A DNA stretch of 26,264 nucleotides, from contig CANHXV010000004.1 in the NCBI GenBank assembly GCA_947464665.1, positions 1 through 26,264 of the forward strand, read 5' to 3'. The stretch comes from Comamonadaceae bacterium (GTDB lineage Bacteria > Pseudomonadota > Gammaproteobacteria > Burkholderiales > Burkholderiaceae_C). Under the pieces are notes generated by a model. That model was not told where the DNA came from. It did not search any database and saw only the letters and a list, made by a program, of their open reading frames with translations. Shown here one piece after another: positions 13,954 to 21,521 of the stretch. Made by a program: the position numbers and the translations under genes. How positions within the stretch are numbered: position 1 is the stretch's first letter; each line of letters opens with the position of its first letter.

Positions 13954-15965
13954 GCACTTTTCTTCAGGCAGTTGCAGCCACTTTTACCGAAAATGGTGTC
14001 ATTGCGAAAGCAACGCCTCAATTTAAATCTCGTGCCGGGCAAACAGCCATGGCGATGGCTGTTGCTGAAACCATTGCAAGCGGCGGCGAGTTGGTGGTAG
14101 AGGCCGGTACGGGTGTGGGTAAAACCTATGCCTACCTCGTACCTGTGTTGTTAAGCGGCCAACGCGCTCTGGTGTCTACTGCAACCAAGGCGCTGCAAGA
14201 CCAGCTCTTCTCAAGGGATATCCCTAAGCTCATTGATGTTTTGAAATTGCCTGTTCGTGTGGCATTGCTAAAAGGACGCAGCAGTTATTTGTGCACACTG
14301 CGTTTATCGCAAGCCAGACAGAGTCATGATGCTTCGCTGCGCGCTCACATGCATGCCTTGGGAAAAATTGAAACATGGTCTCAATCCACCCGAACCGGTG
14401 ATCTCTCAGAGTTGTCTGGTTTGGATGACAGGTCGCCAGTGATTCCCTTGGTCACATCAACGCGCGACAATTGCTTGGGTTCTCCTTGTCCCAACTTCAA
14501 AGCCTGCCATGTTAATTTGGCACGCAAAGAGGCCATGTCTGCCGATGTTGTCGTCATCAACCACCATTTGTTTTTTGCAGACCTGAATGTTCGAGAAACT
14601 GGCATGGCGGAACTACTGCCCTCTGTTCAGACAGTTGTCTTTGACGAAGCCCATCAATTGAATGAAATTGGCATTCATTTTTTGGGTCGTCATCTCAGTA
14701 CCAGCCAACTTTTAGAGCTCTCGCGGGATATTTTGGGTGCAGGTGTGCAATTGGCTAGGGGCTTGGTGGATTGGTCCTTGATTTGTAGCGTTTTAGAAAA
14801 ATCAACCCGTGACTTGCGACTCACTGCGCAACATGCCAAATCGGGCTCACGTCTGCGTTGGATCGATCCTGTCCCAGATGGCATTGAAACTTCTGAATGG
14901 CTTTTGGCCATGTCGCAATTGCAGCTTGCACTTGAAGTCGCTCAAGCAGCGCTTGATACAGTGGGTGAAATTGCACCTGATTTTATTCGATTGTATGAAC
15001 GCGTGGCTTTGCAATTGCGCTTGATTCAAGACTTTCAAGATCCTTGTGCTGAGGGCTCCGTTCGATGGGCTGAGGTCGGTGCGCAGTTGCGTTTGGTGGA
15101 ATCCCCCCTCGACATTTCCAATGCGGTGCATACCCACATGCTGCAAGATCAACCTGGCATAGAGGCTAGCTCAAGCGTACAAAAAACTTGGATTTTCACG
15201 TCTGCAACGCTTGGCGAAGATGATCAAATGCGTTGGTTCACAGAGCCTTGCGGCTTGAGTGAATCGCGCAAGCTCAGAGTTACAAGCCCCTTTGACTACG
15301 CGAACATGGCCGCTATCTATGTACCGCAGGGTATGCCTAAACCCAGCGACATGGGTCATACGCGTACGGTGTCATCTTGGGTTGAAAAACACGCAAGAAA
15401 TTTGGGCGGTAGAACTTTGGTGCTGACGACCACTTTGAATGCCATGCGGAACATTGGTGAGGCCCTGACGGCGGCCTTGGGTCAAACCGGTGAGTTAGAA
15501 ATTTTGGTACAAGGGCAAGGTCCTAAAAGACGTCTCATGGAGCGTTTTCGAGTGGGTGCTAGCGAGGGTGGCTTGGGATGCGTATTGGTTGCATCTGCTT
15601 CTTTTTGGGAAGGCTTTGATGTTCCGGGCGATGCGCTTCAGTTGGTCGTCATTGATAAGTTGCCGTTCCCTCCGCCAAACGATCCTTTGGTAGAGGCGCG
15701 CTCGCAACGCTTGGAGTTAATGGGCAAGAGCTCATTTTCAGACTACAGCGTGCCGGAAGCCGCAGTGGCCCTGAAGCAAGGTGCAGGGCGATTGATTCGA
15801 AGTGAAACCGATCAGGGCTTATTGGTAGTTTGCGATCCACGTCTGACAGGCATGGCATACGGCCGGCGTTTGTTGGCATGTCTGCCGCCAATGCGAAGGC
15901 TTCACACTGAAGTTGAGTTTGAAGCGGCCTTGGAAAAACTTACCAAAACTTCCACCACGCAGTAG
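13950..15965 (+). CDS. yoaA: ATP-dependent DNA helicase of the YoaA/DinG (XPD-like, iron-sulfur) family
   Basis: These superfamily 2 helicases unwind DNA 5' to 3' and help repair damaged forks. The 671-residue protein has Walker A EAGTGVGKT (residues 51-59), the DEAH box FDEAHQ (about 231-236), SFWEGFD, and motif VI QGAGRLIR. Four cysteines (C115, C175, C180, C186) between motifs I and II fit an XPD-type 4Fe-4S cluster. The pattern NCLGSPCPNFKAC and the NHHLFFADL segment are closer to E. coli YoaA (about 636 residues) than to DinG. The start is a TTG at 13950, overlapping the upstream stop as TTGA. AAGG (13939-13942) is 7 bases upstream and no ATG is suitable. The last 26 bases overlap the convergent bamD gene. 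Confidence 0.92.
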   Translation: MSTFLQAVAATFTENGVIAKATPQFKSRAGQTAMAMAVAETIASGGELVVEAGTGVGKTYAYLVPVLLSGQRALVSTATKALQDQLFSRDIPKLIDVLKLPVRVALLKGRSSYLCTLRLSQARQSHDASLRAHMHALGKIETWSQSTRTGDLSELSGLDDRSPVIPLVTSTRDNCLGSPCPNFKACHVNLARKEAMSADVVVINHHLFFADLNVRETGMAELLPSVQTVVFDEAHQLNEIGIHFLGRHLSTSQLLELSRDILGAGVQLARGLVDWSLICSVLEKSTRDLRLTAQHAKSGSRLRWIDPVPDGIETSEWLLAMSQLQLALEVAQAALDTVGEIAPDFIRLYERVALQLRLIQDFQDPCAEGSVRWAEVGAQLRLVESPLDISNAVHTHMLQDQPGIEASSSVQKTWIFTSATLGEDDQMRWFTEPCGLSESRKLRVTSPFDYANMAAIYVPQGMPKPSDMGHTRTVSSWVEKHARNLGGRTLVLTTTLNAMRNIGEALTAALGQTGELEILVQGQGPKRRLMERFRVGASEGGLGCVLVASASFWEGFDVPGDALQLVVIDKLPFPPPNDPLVEARSQRLELMGKSSFSDYSVPEAAVALKQGAGRLIRSETDQGLLVVCDPRLTGMAYGRRLLACLPPMRRLHTEVEFEAALEKLTKTSTTQ

Positions 15966-16737
15966 TTTTGGCCTTGGCGGGCACCGTTGCATTTGGAAAG
16001 TTCTTTTCTAACACGCGCTGCGCATCTGCCCTTAATTCGTCCATTCCCAACGCACCATATGAATTGGCCAATATTTCCAGTGCCTCTTTGATGGCTGGAA
16101 CTCCAGGGTAGTCTGTGATCGCCAATTGAGCGCGATTGACAGCTGCCACATAGGCGCCTTTGCTGTAGTAAAAACGCGCCACGTGAACTTCATAAGCTGC
16201 CAATGAGTTGACAATGTAAGTCATTCGCTGGCGTGCATCTGAAGCGTACTTGGAGTCTGGAAATCTTGAAGTCAGTTCTTTGAATGATTCAAAAGAGTCT
16301 TTGGCAGCTTTTTGGTCACGTTCTGACAGGTCTTGCTTTGTAATGAAAGAAAACAAGCCCAAGTTGTCGTTGAAATTGACAAGGCCTTTCAAGTAAAGCG
16401 CGTAATCCACAGCAGGACTGGCGGGATGCAGTTTCAGAAAGCGGTCAAGGGTGGCGATGGCTTGAATTTTTTCTGAGGCTCGGTATTGCGCATAGGCTTT
16501 TTCGATCTGAGCCTGTTGTGCCAAAGGCGTGCCAGCTGCACGGCCCTCTAGTTTTTCAAACAGCATGGCCGCACGGTCCCAAGCTCCTGCACTCGTTTCA
16601 TCGCGTGCTTCCTTGTAAATTTTTTCAGGTGCCCAGGCTGCTGTAGGATCTGTAGGCGTGCTTGAGCATCCGGACAACATAGTCGCGTTCAAACCGACAA
16701 GCGTTAGCGCAAGCACCGATAATCTGATGTTCAACAT
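15940..16737 (-). CDS. bamD: Outer membrane protein assembly factor BamD
   Basis: BamD is an essential outer-membrane lipoprotein of the BAM complex that inserts beta-barrel proteins. The 265-residue product has a lipoprotein signal with a lipobox LSGC (C24). TPR-like helices follow: ALYLKGLVNF, FKELTSRFPDSKYASDARQRM and the AINRAQ-type repeat around YSKGAYVAAVNRAQ. The usual length is about 245-270. I start at the Met at 16737, because AAGG on the minus strand (16745-16748) is 7 bases upstream. A Met eight codons earlier would spoil the signal peptide. It is convergent with the helicase gene (26-base overlap) and divergent from rluD, with 25 bases between the two starts. Confidence 0.94.
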   Translation of the reverse strand: MLNIRLSVLALTLVGLNATMLSGCSSTPTDPTAAWAPEKIYKEARDETSAGAWDRAAMLFEKLEGRAAGTPLAQQAQIEKAYAQYRASEKIQAIATLDRFLKLHPASPAVDYALYLKGLVNFNDNLGLFSFITKQDLSERDQKAAKDSFESFKELTSRFPDSKYASDARQRMTYIVNSLAAYEVHVARFYYSKGAYVAAVNRAQLAITDYPGVPAIKEALEILANSYGALGMDELRADAQRVLEKNFPNATVPAKAKTTAWWKFW

Positions 16738-16762
16738 CTGGCAACCTTGGAAATAAACCAAA

Positions 16763-17785
16763 TTGATTATATCGAGCCCCCCAGAGCTAGACGAGCTTGA
16801 TGAGTTTCAAGATGAAACTTCTCTGGAAACTGTCATTGCAGCGAAGGTCTCGGAGGTTCGCGAACTGATCGTACCTCCAGAATTTCATGGGCATCGCCTA
16901 GACCGGATGCTGGTGGCTGGCGTACCTGAGTTTTCAAGAAGTTATTTGCAGCAGTTACTCGAAGATGGCGCTGTGAGCCGGGCAGGCGTGGCGCAGCTGA
17001 AGTCGGCCTTCAAGGTCAAAGCCGGTGAGCTTTGGCACATTGAGCTACGTGCCACGCCTCAATCGCAAGCATTCAAGCCAGAATCTCTGGCCCTGAATGT
17101 GGTCTACGAAGATGCTGATCTCCGAGTGATCAATAAGCCTGCTGGCTTGGTGGTGCATCCCGCCCCTGGAAATTGGTCCGGTACCTTGATGAATGGGCTC
17201 TTAGGTTTAGACACCTCCCTCATGGATTTGCCCAGAGCTGGCATTGTTCATCGCTTGGACAAAGATACCAGTGGCTTGATGGTGGTTGGCCGAACACGCG
17301 CGGCCATGGATGCTTTGGTAAAAAAAATGGCAGCTCGCGAAATTAAGCGTCAGTACGTTGCCATGACTGACAAGCCCTGGACGGGCAATACGCAAAAGAC
17401 AGTTGATTTGCCGATTGGTCGAGATCCTGCCAATCGATTGAGAATGGCCGTTGTAGATTTGAGCAAAAACTCTGGCAAAACAGCCAAAACCCATTTTCAT
17501 GTCATGTCACAAAGTGAACATGGTTGCCTAGTGCGTTGCATTTTAGAGACGGGGCGAACGCATCAAATTCGAGTTCACATGGCGGCCCTCAAAATGCCTT
17601 TGGTGGCTGACATCCTTTATGGGGGCTCGCCGCATCCCTTGATACCTAGGCATGCCTTGCATGCAGACCTTTTGTCATTTAATCACCCCATATCAGGGCA
17701 GCCCATGGCGTTTCAATCGCCTTTACCAGCAGATATTCAGAGTTTGCGCCAAGCTTGGTACCTCAGTTACAATGAAAATTCCTGA
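16763..17785 (+). CDS. rluD: 23S rRNA pseudouridine synthase RluD
   Basis: RluD makes the pseudouridines of helix 69 of 23S rRNA (1911, 1915, 1917 in E. coli). The 340-residue protein has an acidic N-terminal tail and an S4 RNA-binding domain (about residues 40-100, HRLDRMLVAGVPEFSRSYLQ). The catalytic domain contains GIVHRLDKDTSGL with catalytic D166 and the later ETGRTHQIRVH motif. The start must be TTG at 16763 or a rarer codon. A stop lies in frame at 16754-16756 and no ATG or GTG occurs before the S4 domain. The ribosome site is poor (GGAAA about 10 bases upstream). The start sits 25 bases from the divergent bamD start, so each promoter must overlap the other gene or the short spacer. 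Confidence 0.93.
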   Translation: MIISSPPELDELDEFQDETSLETVIAAKVSEVRELIVPPEFHGHRLDRMLVAGVPEFSRSYLQQLLEDGAVSRAGVAQLKSAFKVKAGELWHIELRATPQSQAFKPESLALNVVYEDADLRVINKPAGLVVHPAPGNWSGTLMNGLLGLDTSLMDLPRAGIVHRLDKDTSGLMVVGRTRAAMDALVKKMAAREIKRQYVAMTDKPWTGNTQKTVDLPIGRDPANRLRMAVVDLSKNSGKTAKTHFHVMSQSEHGCLVRCILETGRTHQIRVHMAALKMPLVADILYGGSPHPLIPRHALHADLLSFNHPISGQPMAFQSPLPADIQSLRQAWYLSYNENS

Positions 17786-17821
17786 ATCTCAGGCTTGGCT
17801 GATCGAAAGATTGGCTTAATT

Positions 17822-17910
17822 CCCCTAGATGGGGTGCGCTGGTGGGTCCCATCCCCCGCCAACTTGAAGTTTCAAGTCGGTGAGTGCATCTCGATTCGCG
17901 CTTCAAGCGC
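17822..17910 (+). other. Four consecutive small hairpins between rluD and scpB (structured spacer)
   Basis: The 148-base spacer contains four inverted repeats in a row: CCCC/GGGG (17822-17834), TGGTGGG/CCCGCCA (17840-17861, one G-U pair), ACTTGAA/TTCAAGT (17862-17877) and GCGC/GCGC (17898-17910). The scpB ribosome site GGAAGA (17920-17925) follows directly. No T-run follows any stem, so a simple terminator is unlikely. A leader element, an operator at the perfect 17862-17877 palindrome, or a small RNA are all possible. I recognise no known RNA family. Confidence 0.4.
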
Positions 17911-17933
17911 ATTTATCCCGGAAGATTGACACC

Positions 17934-18629
17934 ATGAACACGGCGCAAGCCAAGCGTGTCCTTGAAACAGCGTTACTTTGTTCCACTCAGCCCGTCACTG
18001 TGCGTGACTTGCGTGTGTTGTTCGATGACGCTTTAGGCGCTGACACACTTAAGGCACTCCTAGAAGAGTTGCAATTGGATTGGGCCGAGCGCGGCCTAGA
18101 GTTGGTCTCTGTTGCCACAGGTTGGCGGTTTCAGAGCCGCCCTGAACTGCGAACTTTTTTGGACAAACTAAACCCAGAAAAGCCCCCCAAATACACCCGT
18201 GCAGTCATGGAAACATTGGCCATCATTGCCTACCGCCAGCCGGTTACCCGCGGCGATATGGAAGACATACGGGGCGTCACTATCAATACTCAAATCATCA
18301 AACAGTTGGAAGACAGAGGCTGGGTTGAGGTCATTGGACATCGCGAGTCTGTCGGCCGTCCTGGTTTGTATGCCACCACACGCCATTTCCTTGATGATTT
18401 GGGTTTGTCGTCTCTTGATCAATTGCCATTACTTAGCAGTGTGGAAGGTCAGGCAGCCGTGTTGGCCAGCTTGAATCCCCCTCAAGAAGACTCCACGCAA
18501 GCTTCACTTTCTCTAGAAGATGCCATCGAGGTTGCTGATGCGGTAGAGGCAGAAACCTTAGAGGCACAAGGCTTGACCAACATGGCGCAGGAAATACCAG
18601 ACGCGGCGGAAGGCCAACACCATGATTGA
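17934..18629 (+). CDS. scpB: Segregation and condensation protein B
   Basis: ScpB is the winged-helix (kleisin-associated) subunit of the Smc-ScpA-ScpB condensin that organises and separates chromosomes in the cytoplasm. The 231-residue protein has tandem winged helices, with the signature AVMETLAIIAYRQPVTRGDMEDIRGV (about residues 90-115) and IGHRESVGRPGLYATT just after. The C-terminal 50 residues are acidic and Ala/Glu-rich. I choose the ATG at 17934 because GGAAGA lies 8 bases upstream; a GTG at 17880 would add 18 unconserved-looking residues. scpA is not in this window. The stop overlaps the rluB start by 8 bases, so the two are translationally coupled. Confidence 0.93.
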   Translation: MNTAQAKRVLETALLCSTQPVTVRDLRVLFDDALGADTLKALLEELQLDWAERGLELVSVATGWRFQSRPELRTFLDKLNPEKPPKYTRAVMETLAIIAYRQPVTRGDMEDIRGVTINTQIIKQLEDRGWVEVIGHRESVGRPGLYATTRHFLDDLGLSSLDQLPLLSSVEGQAAVLASLNPPQEDSTQASLSLEDAIEVADAVEAETLEAQGLTNMAQEIPDAAEGQHHD

Positions 18630-19779
18630 GTCTCCCGAAACGCCGTCTCAAGATCCATTGAGGCCGATTGCCATTGAGGATGTCGTTTCTGGAGAGTTTG
18701 ACCAAGAAGCTGAAAGCAACATTTCACCGCTTTTGACCAAGAGAGTGTTGCCGCCCCAGGCTGAATCTCCCAAGCTGCACAAAGTTTTAGCGCAAGCTGG
18801 CTTAGGCTCACGTCTTGAAATGGAGCAACTCATTTTGGAAGGGCGTATTTCTGTGAACAATGAACCCGCTCACATTGGCCAACGGATTCAGTTTGGTGAT
18901 CAGGTGAAGGTCAATGGACGCCCTCTCAGAATACGAATCGATCCACCGCCACCTCGCGTCATCGCTTATCACAAGCCGGCTGGTGAAATTGTGACTCACG
19001 ATGATCCCAAAAACAGGCCTACTGTTTTTCGCAAGTTACCGCGATTGCAGCAGGGCAAATGGCAGTCTGTTGGGCGTTTGGATCTGAACACAGAAGGCTT
19101 GTTGCTGTTTACCAGTTCAGGCGAATTGGCCAACCGATTGATGCATCCTCGCTTTGGACTAGAGCGTGAATACGCAGTTCGCGTTTTGGGTGCCTTGAGC
19201 AATGAAGAAAAACAAAAGTTGTTAGACGGCGTCATGCTTGAAGATGGCATGGCTCAATTTGGATCAATTGAAAACGGTGGCGGAGAGGGCTCTAACTGTT
19301 GGTACCGTGTCACCATTTCAGAGGGGCGAAATCGCGAAGTCAGGCGCATGATGGAAGCGGTGGGCCATGCTGTCAGCCGACTCATTCGCATTCGCTATGG
19401 CGCCATGGTTTTGCCACATGGTTTGCGCCGGAGCACCTACATGGAATTGGATGAAGCAGATATCCGTGCCCTGACCCATGCAGCCAACAAAGCTGAAGCC
19501 TCTCAAAACCGAAATGAGCTCGGCCCTGTTGGTGAAAAGCGAGTTCAGGATCCTAGAAATCAAAATCCAAGAAACCCTAGAAACAGGGCCTTTGGTGGCA
19601 ACAAATCAGGGCCTGGCCCCTCGCGCCAACGCAGTGACAAATCTGCCAGCAGCCAGCCAGACCCGATGAAAACATCTGTCGGCTACATTGGGGCGGATAG
19701 TTTCAGTCGCCAACGCAAAGAGCAAGGCCCCGGCGGCCGTTCCGGTGGCCCTCGTCGAAATGGCGGTAGAAGCCGTTGA
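18622..19779 (+). CDS. rluB: 23S rRNA pseudouridine synthase RluB (RsuA/RluB/E/F family)
   Basis: RluB modifies uridine 2605 of 23S rRNA in E. coli. The 385-residue protein has an acidic N-terminal extension (about 50 residues) and an S4 domain (about 53-100, LHKVLAQAGLGSRLEMEQLI). The catalytic domain has D154 in VGRLDLNTEGLLLFTSSGELANRLMHP and the EGRNREVRRM motif. The last 90 or so residues form a basic, disordered tail rich in Arg, Asn, Gly and Ser (NPRNPRN, GGRSGGPRRNGGRSR). RluB rather than RsuA is favoured by this tail and by the scpB neighbour. The ATG overlaps the scpB stop. Family assignment is secure; the exact target uridine is inferred. Confidence 0.9.
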   Translation: MIESPETPSQDPLRPIAIEDVVSGEFDQEAESNISPLLTKRVLPPQAESPKLHKVLAQAGLGSRLEMEQLILEGRISVNNEPAHIGQRIQFGDQVKVNGRPLRIRIDPPPPRVIAYHKPAGEIVTHDDPKNRPTVFRKLPRLQQGKWQSVGRLDLNTEGLLLFTSSGELANRLMHPRFGLEREYAVRVLGALSNEEKQKLLDGVMLEDGMAQFGSIENGGGEGSNCWYRVTISEGRNREVRRMMEAVGHAVSRLIRIRYGAMVLPHGLRRSTYMELDEADIRALTHAANKAEASQNRNELGPVGEKRVQDPRNQNPRNPRNRAFGGNKSGPGPSRQRSDKSASSQPDPMKTSVGYIGADSFSRQRKEQGPGGRSGGPRRNGGRSR

Positions 19780-19827
19780 ATTGGGCAAATCATTCAAGAG
19801 CTTGCAATTCCTTTTCCACCATGGGGA

Positions 19828-19849
19828 AACCCTTAGCTCGGGTTAGAAT
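19828..19849 (+). promoter_or_regulatory. Possible ndk operon promoter with overlapping inverted repeat
   Basis: A TAGAAT hexamer (19844-19849) resembles a -10 box, 38 bases before the ndk ATG; no good -35 box is visible. An inverted repeat AACCC/GGGTT (19828-19832 with 19840-19844) abuts it. The repeat has no T-run, so it is not a convincing rluB terminator and could instead be an operator. Confidence 0.28.
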
Positions 19850-19886
19850 AGCAGGCTAATTTTAAAAAATATTGAGGAATCTCTCC

Positions 19887-20312
19887 ATGGCTATTGAACG
19901 CACTCTCTCCATCATCAAGCCTGACGCTGTTGCTAAAAACGTCATCGGTCAAATCTACGCTCGTTTTGAAGCCGCTGGCCTCAAAGTGGTCGCTGCCAAG
20001 TTGGCGCACCTGTCGCGTGGCGAAGCTGAAGCTTTTTATGCGGTTCACAAAGACCGTCCATTCTTCAAAGACCTGGTTGAGTTCATGATTTCTGGTCCCG
20101 TCATGATTCAAGCCCTCGAAGGCGAAGGCGCTATCTTGAAAAATCGCGATTTGATGGGTGCCACAGATCCAAAGAAAGCAGCCCCCGGCACCATTCGTGC
20201 TGACTTTGCCGAAAGCATCGACGCCAACGCTGTTCACGGCTCTGACGCTGCCGAAACAGCAGCTGTAGAAATCAGCTTCTTTTTTGCTGGCATGAACGTC
20301 TATTCACGTTAA
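19887..20312 (+). CDS. ndk: Nucleoside diphosphate kinase
   Basis: Ndk transfers the gamma phosphate from ATP to nucleoside diphosphates in the cytoplasm through a phosphohistidine. The 141-residue length is standard. The sequence has the N-terminal ERTLSIIKPDAV segment, the FYAVHKDRPFFKDLVEFM substrate region and the active-site histidine H117 in NAVHGSDAAETA. I choose the ATG at 19887 because GAGGA (19874-19878) lies 8 bases upstream; an in-frame start at 19872 would bury this ribosome site. It is the first gene of the long run that continues to bamB, an arrangement widely kept in beta- and gammaproteobacteria. Confidence 0.97.
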   Translation: MAIERTLSIIKPDAVAKNVIGQIYARFEAAGLKVVAAKLAHLSRGEAEAFYAVHKDRPFFKDLVEFMISGPVMIQALEGEGAILKNRDLMGATDPKKAAPGTIRADFAESIDANAVHGSDAAETAAVEISFFFAGMNVYSR

Positions 20313-20317
20313 TCACC

Positions 20318-20368
20318 GCTAATCAGCCACTGCAATTAGCTCGCGGACAAGAACTTTCTTTTTTCCGC
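20318..20368 (+). other. Two inverted repeats in the ndk-rlmN spacer, one covering the rlmN initiation region
   Basis: GCTAAT (20318-20323) pairs with ATTAGC (20335-20340) across 11 bases. GCGGA (20343-20347) pairs with TCCGC (20364-20368), with an inner AAGAA/TTCTT stem. The second structure ends one base before the rlmN ATG, where a ribosome site would be expected, and no Shine-Dalgarno-like sequence is visible. It may be a weak terminator or a translation control element; the T-rich arm is interrupted. Confidence 0.35.
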
Positions 20369-20369
20369 C

Positions 20370-21521
20370 ATGACGGCCAACCTTCTTGAATTTGACCTTG
20401 AAGGCTTGGCCGTTTTTTGCGAAGGCTTGGGCGAAAAACGTTTTCGCGCCACCCAGCTTTTTCGCTGGATTCATCAGCGTGGTTTGTCTAATTTTGACGA
20501 CATGTCTGACATTGCAAAATCACTGCGCGAGAAGTTAAAGCTCCATGCCCACGTGGCGGCTTTGCCTATTTTGACGCAACAGTTCTCCAAAGACGGCACC
20601 ATCAAATGGTTGTTCGATGTAGGTTCCGGCGATGCCGTTGAAGCCGTCTTTATTCCCGAAGACGATCGAGGTACGTTGTGCGTTTCTTCCCAGGCTGGTT
20701 GTGCTGTGGGATGTCGCTTTTGCTCCACAGGGCACCAAGGATTTAGTCGCAATTTAAGCACGGCCGAAATTTTGGCTCAACTCTGGTTTGCTGAACATTT
20801 TTTACGCCGCCATTTGAACCAAACAGATCGCGTGATTTCCAATGTGGTCATGATGGGAATGGGTGAACCGCTGCAAAATTACAACGCTTTGGTTCCAGCT
20901 TTGAAGGCCATGCTAGACGATCATGGCTACGGCTTGTCGCGTCGACGTGTCACTGTCTCTACGTCGGGTGTGGTGCCCATGATGACGCGTTTGTCAGTCG
21001 ATTGCCCAGTGGCCTTGGCCGTTTCATTGCACGCACCCACCGATGCATTGCGTGACAATTTAGTGCCTTTGAATCGCAAGTACCCCTTGGACGAATTACT
21101 GTCTGAGTGCACTCGTTATTTGGAAAAAGCACCCCGAGATTTCATCACCTTTGAATATTGCATGTTGAAGGGGGTGAATGACCAAGTGACACATGCCAAG
21201 GAGTTGGTCCAACTTATTCGGCACCATGCCACCTTGGGACTTCGGTGCAAATTCAATCTCATCCCCTTCAATCCGTTCAAAGAGTCGGGTCTTTTAAGAT
21301 CAGACGACTCAACGGTACAGAAATTTGCAACGGTGCTTTTAGACGCAGGGTTTGTCACCACTGTCCGAAAAACGCGGGGTGACGACATCGATGCAGCTTG
21401 CGGACAATTGGCGGGCGACGTCAAAGACCGGACAGGTGTAGCAGAGCGAATTGCCCAACAACGTTCAGTTCCCATTCAATGGCACGCTGCCACACCAAGC
21501 ATCGACTCACCTCACATCTGA
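20370..21521 (+). CDS. rlmN: Dual-specificity rRNA/tRNA adenine-C2 methyltransferase RlmN
   Basis: RlmN is a radical-SAM enzyme that methylates C2 of A2503 in 23S rRNA and A37 in some tRNAs. The 383-residue protein has the N-terminal helical domain (EKRFRATQLFRWIHQ). The iron-sulfur motif is C111, C115 and C118 in GCAVGCRFCSTG, and the mechanistic C344 lies in DDIDAACGQL near the C-terminus. MGMGEPLQNYN and SLHAPTDALR match the family. The ATG at 20370 lacks a visible ribosome site and lies at the foot of a possible hairpin, but upstream alternatives are not better. Its stop shares one base with the next start (TGATG). Confidence 0.95.
   Translation: MTANLLEFDLEGLAVFCEGLGEKRFRATQLFRWIHQRGLSNFDDMSDIAKSLREKLKLHAHVAALPILTQQFSKDGTIKWLFDVGSGDAVEAVFIPEDDRGTLCVSSQAGCAVGCRFCSTGHQGFSRNLSTAEILAQLWFAEHFLRRHLNQTDRVISNVVMMGMGEPLQNYNALVPALKAMLDDHGYGLSRRRVTVSTSGVVPMMTRLSVDCPVALAVSLHAPTDALRDNLVPLNRKYPLDELLSECTRYLEKAPRDFITFEYCMLKGVNDQVTHAKELVQLIRHHATLGLRCKFNLIPFNPFKESGLLRSDDSTVQKFATVLLDAGFVTTVRKTRGDDIDAACGQLAGDVKDRTGVAERIAQQRSVPIQWHAATPSIDSPHI

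Noticed and set aside
17822..17880. Resemblance of the rluD-scpB spacer to a 4.5S (SRP) RNA end or a tRNA T-loop
   Set aside because: The essential SRP core (the GGAAGGAAGCAGCC-type loop) is absent, and the TTCAAGT run is not flanked by a T-stem or acceptor stem.
21398..21520. Longer start for the PilF-like gene inside rlmN
   Set aside because: The added residues are the out-of-frame rlmN C-terminus, including its catalytic cysteine region; the ATG at 21521 gives a normal signal segment.
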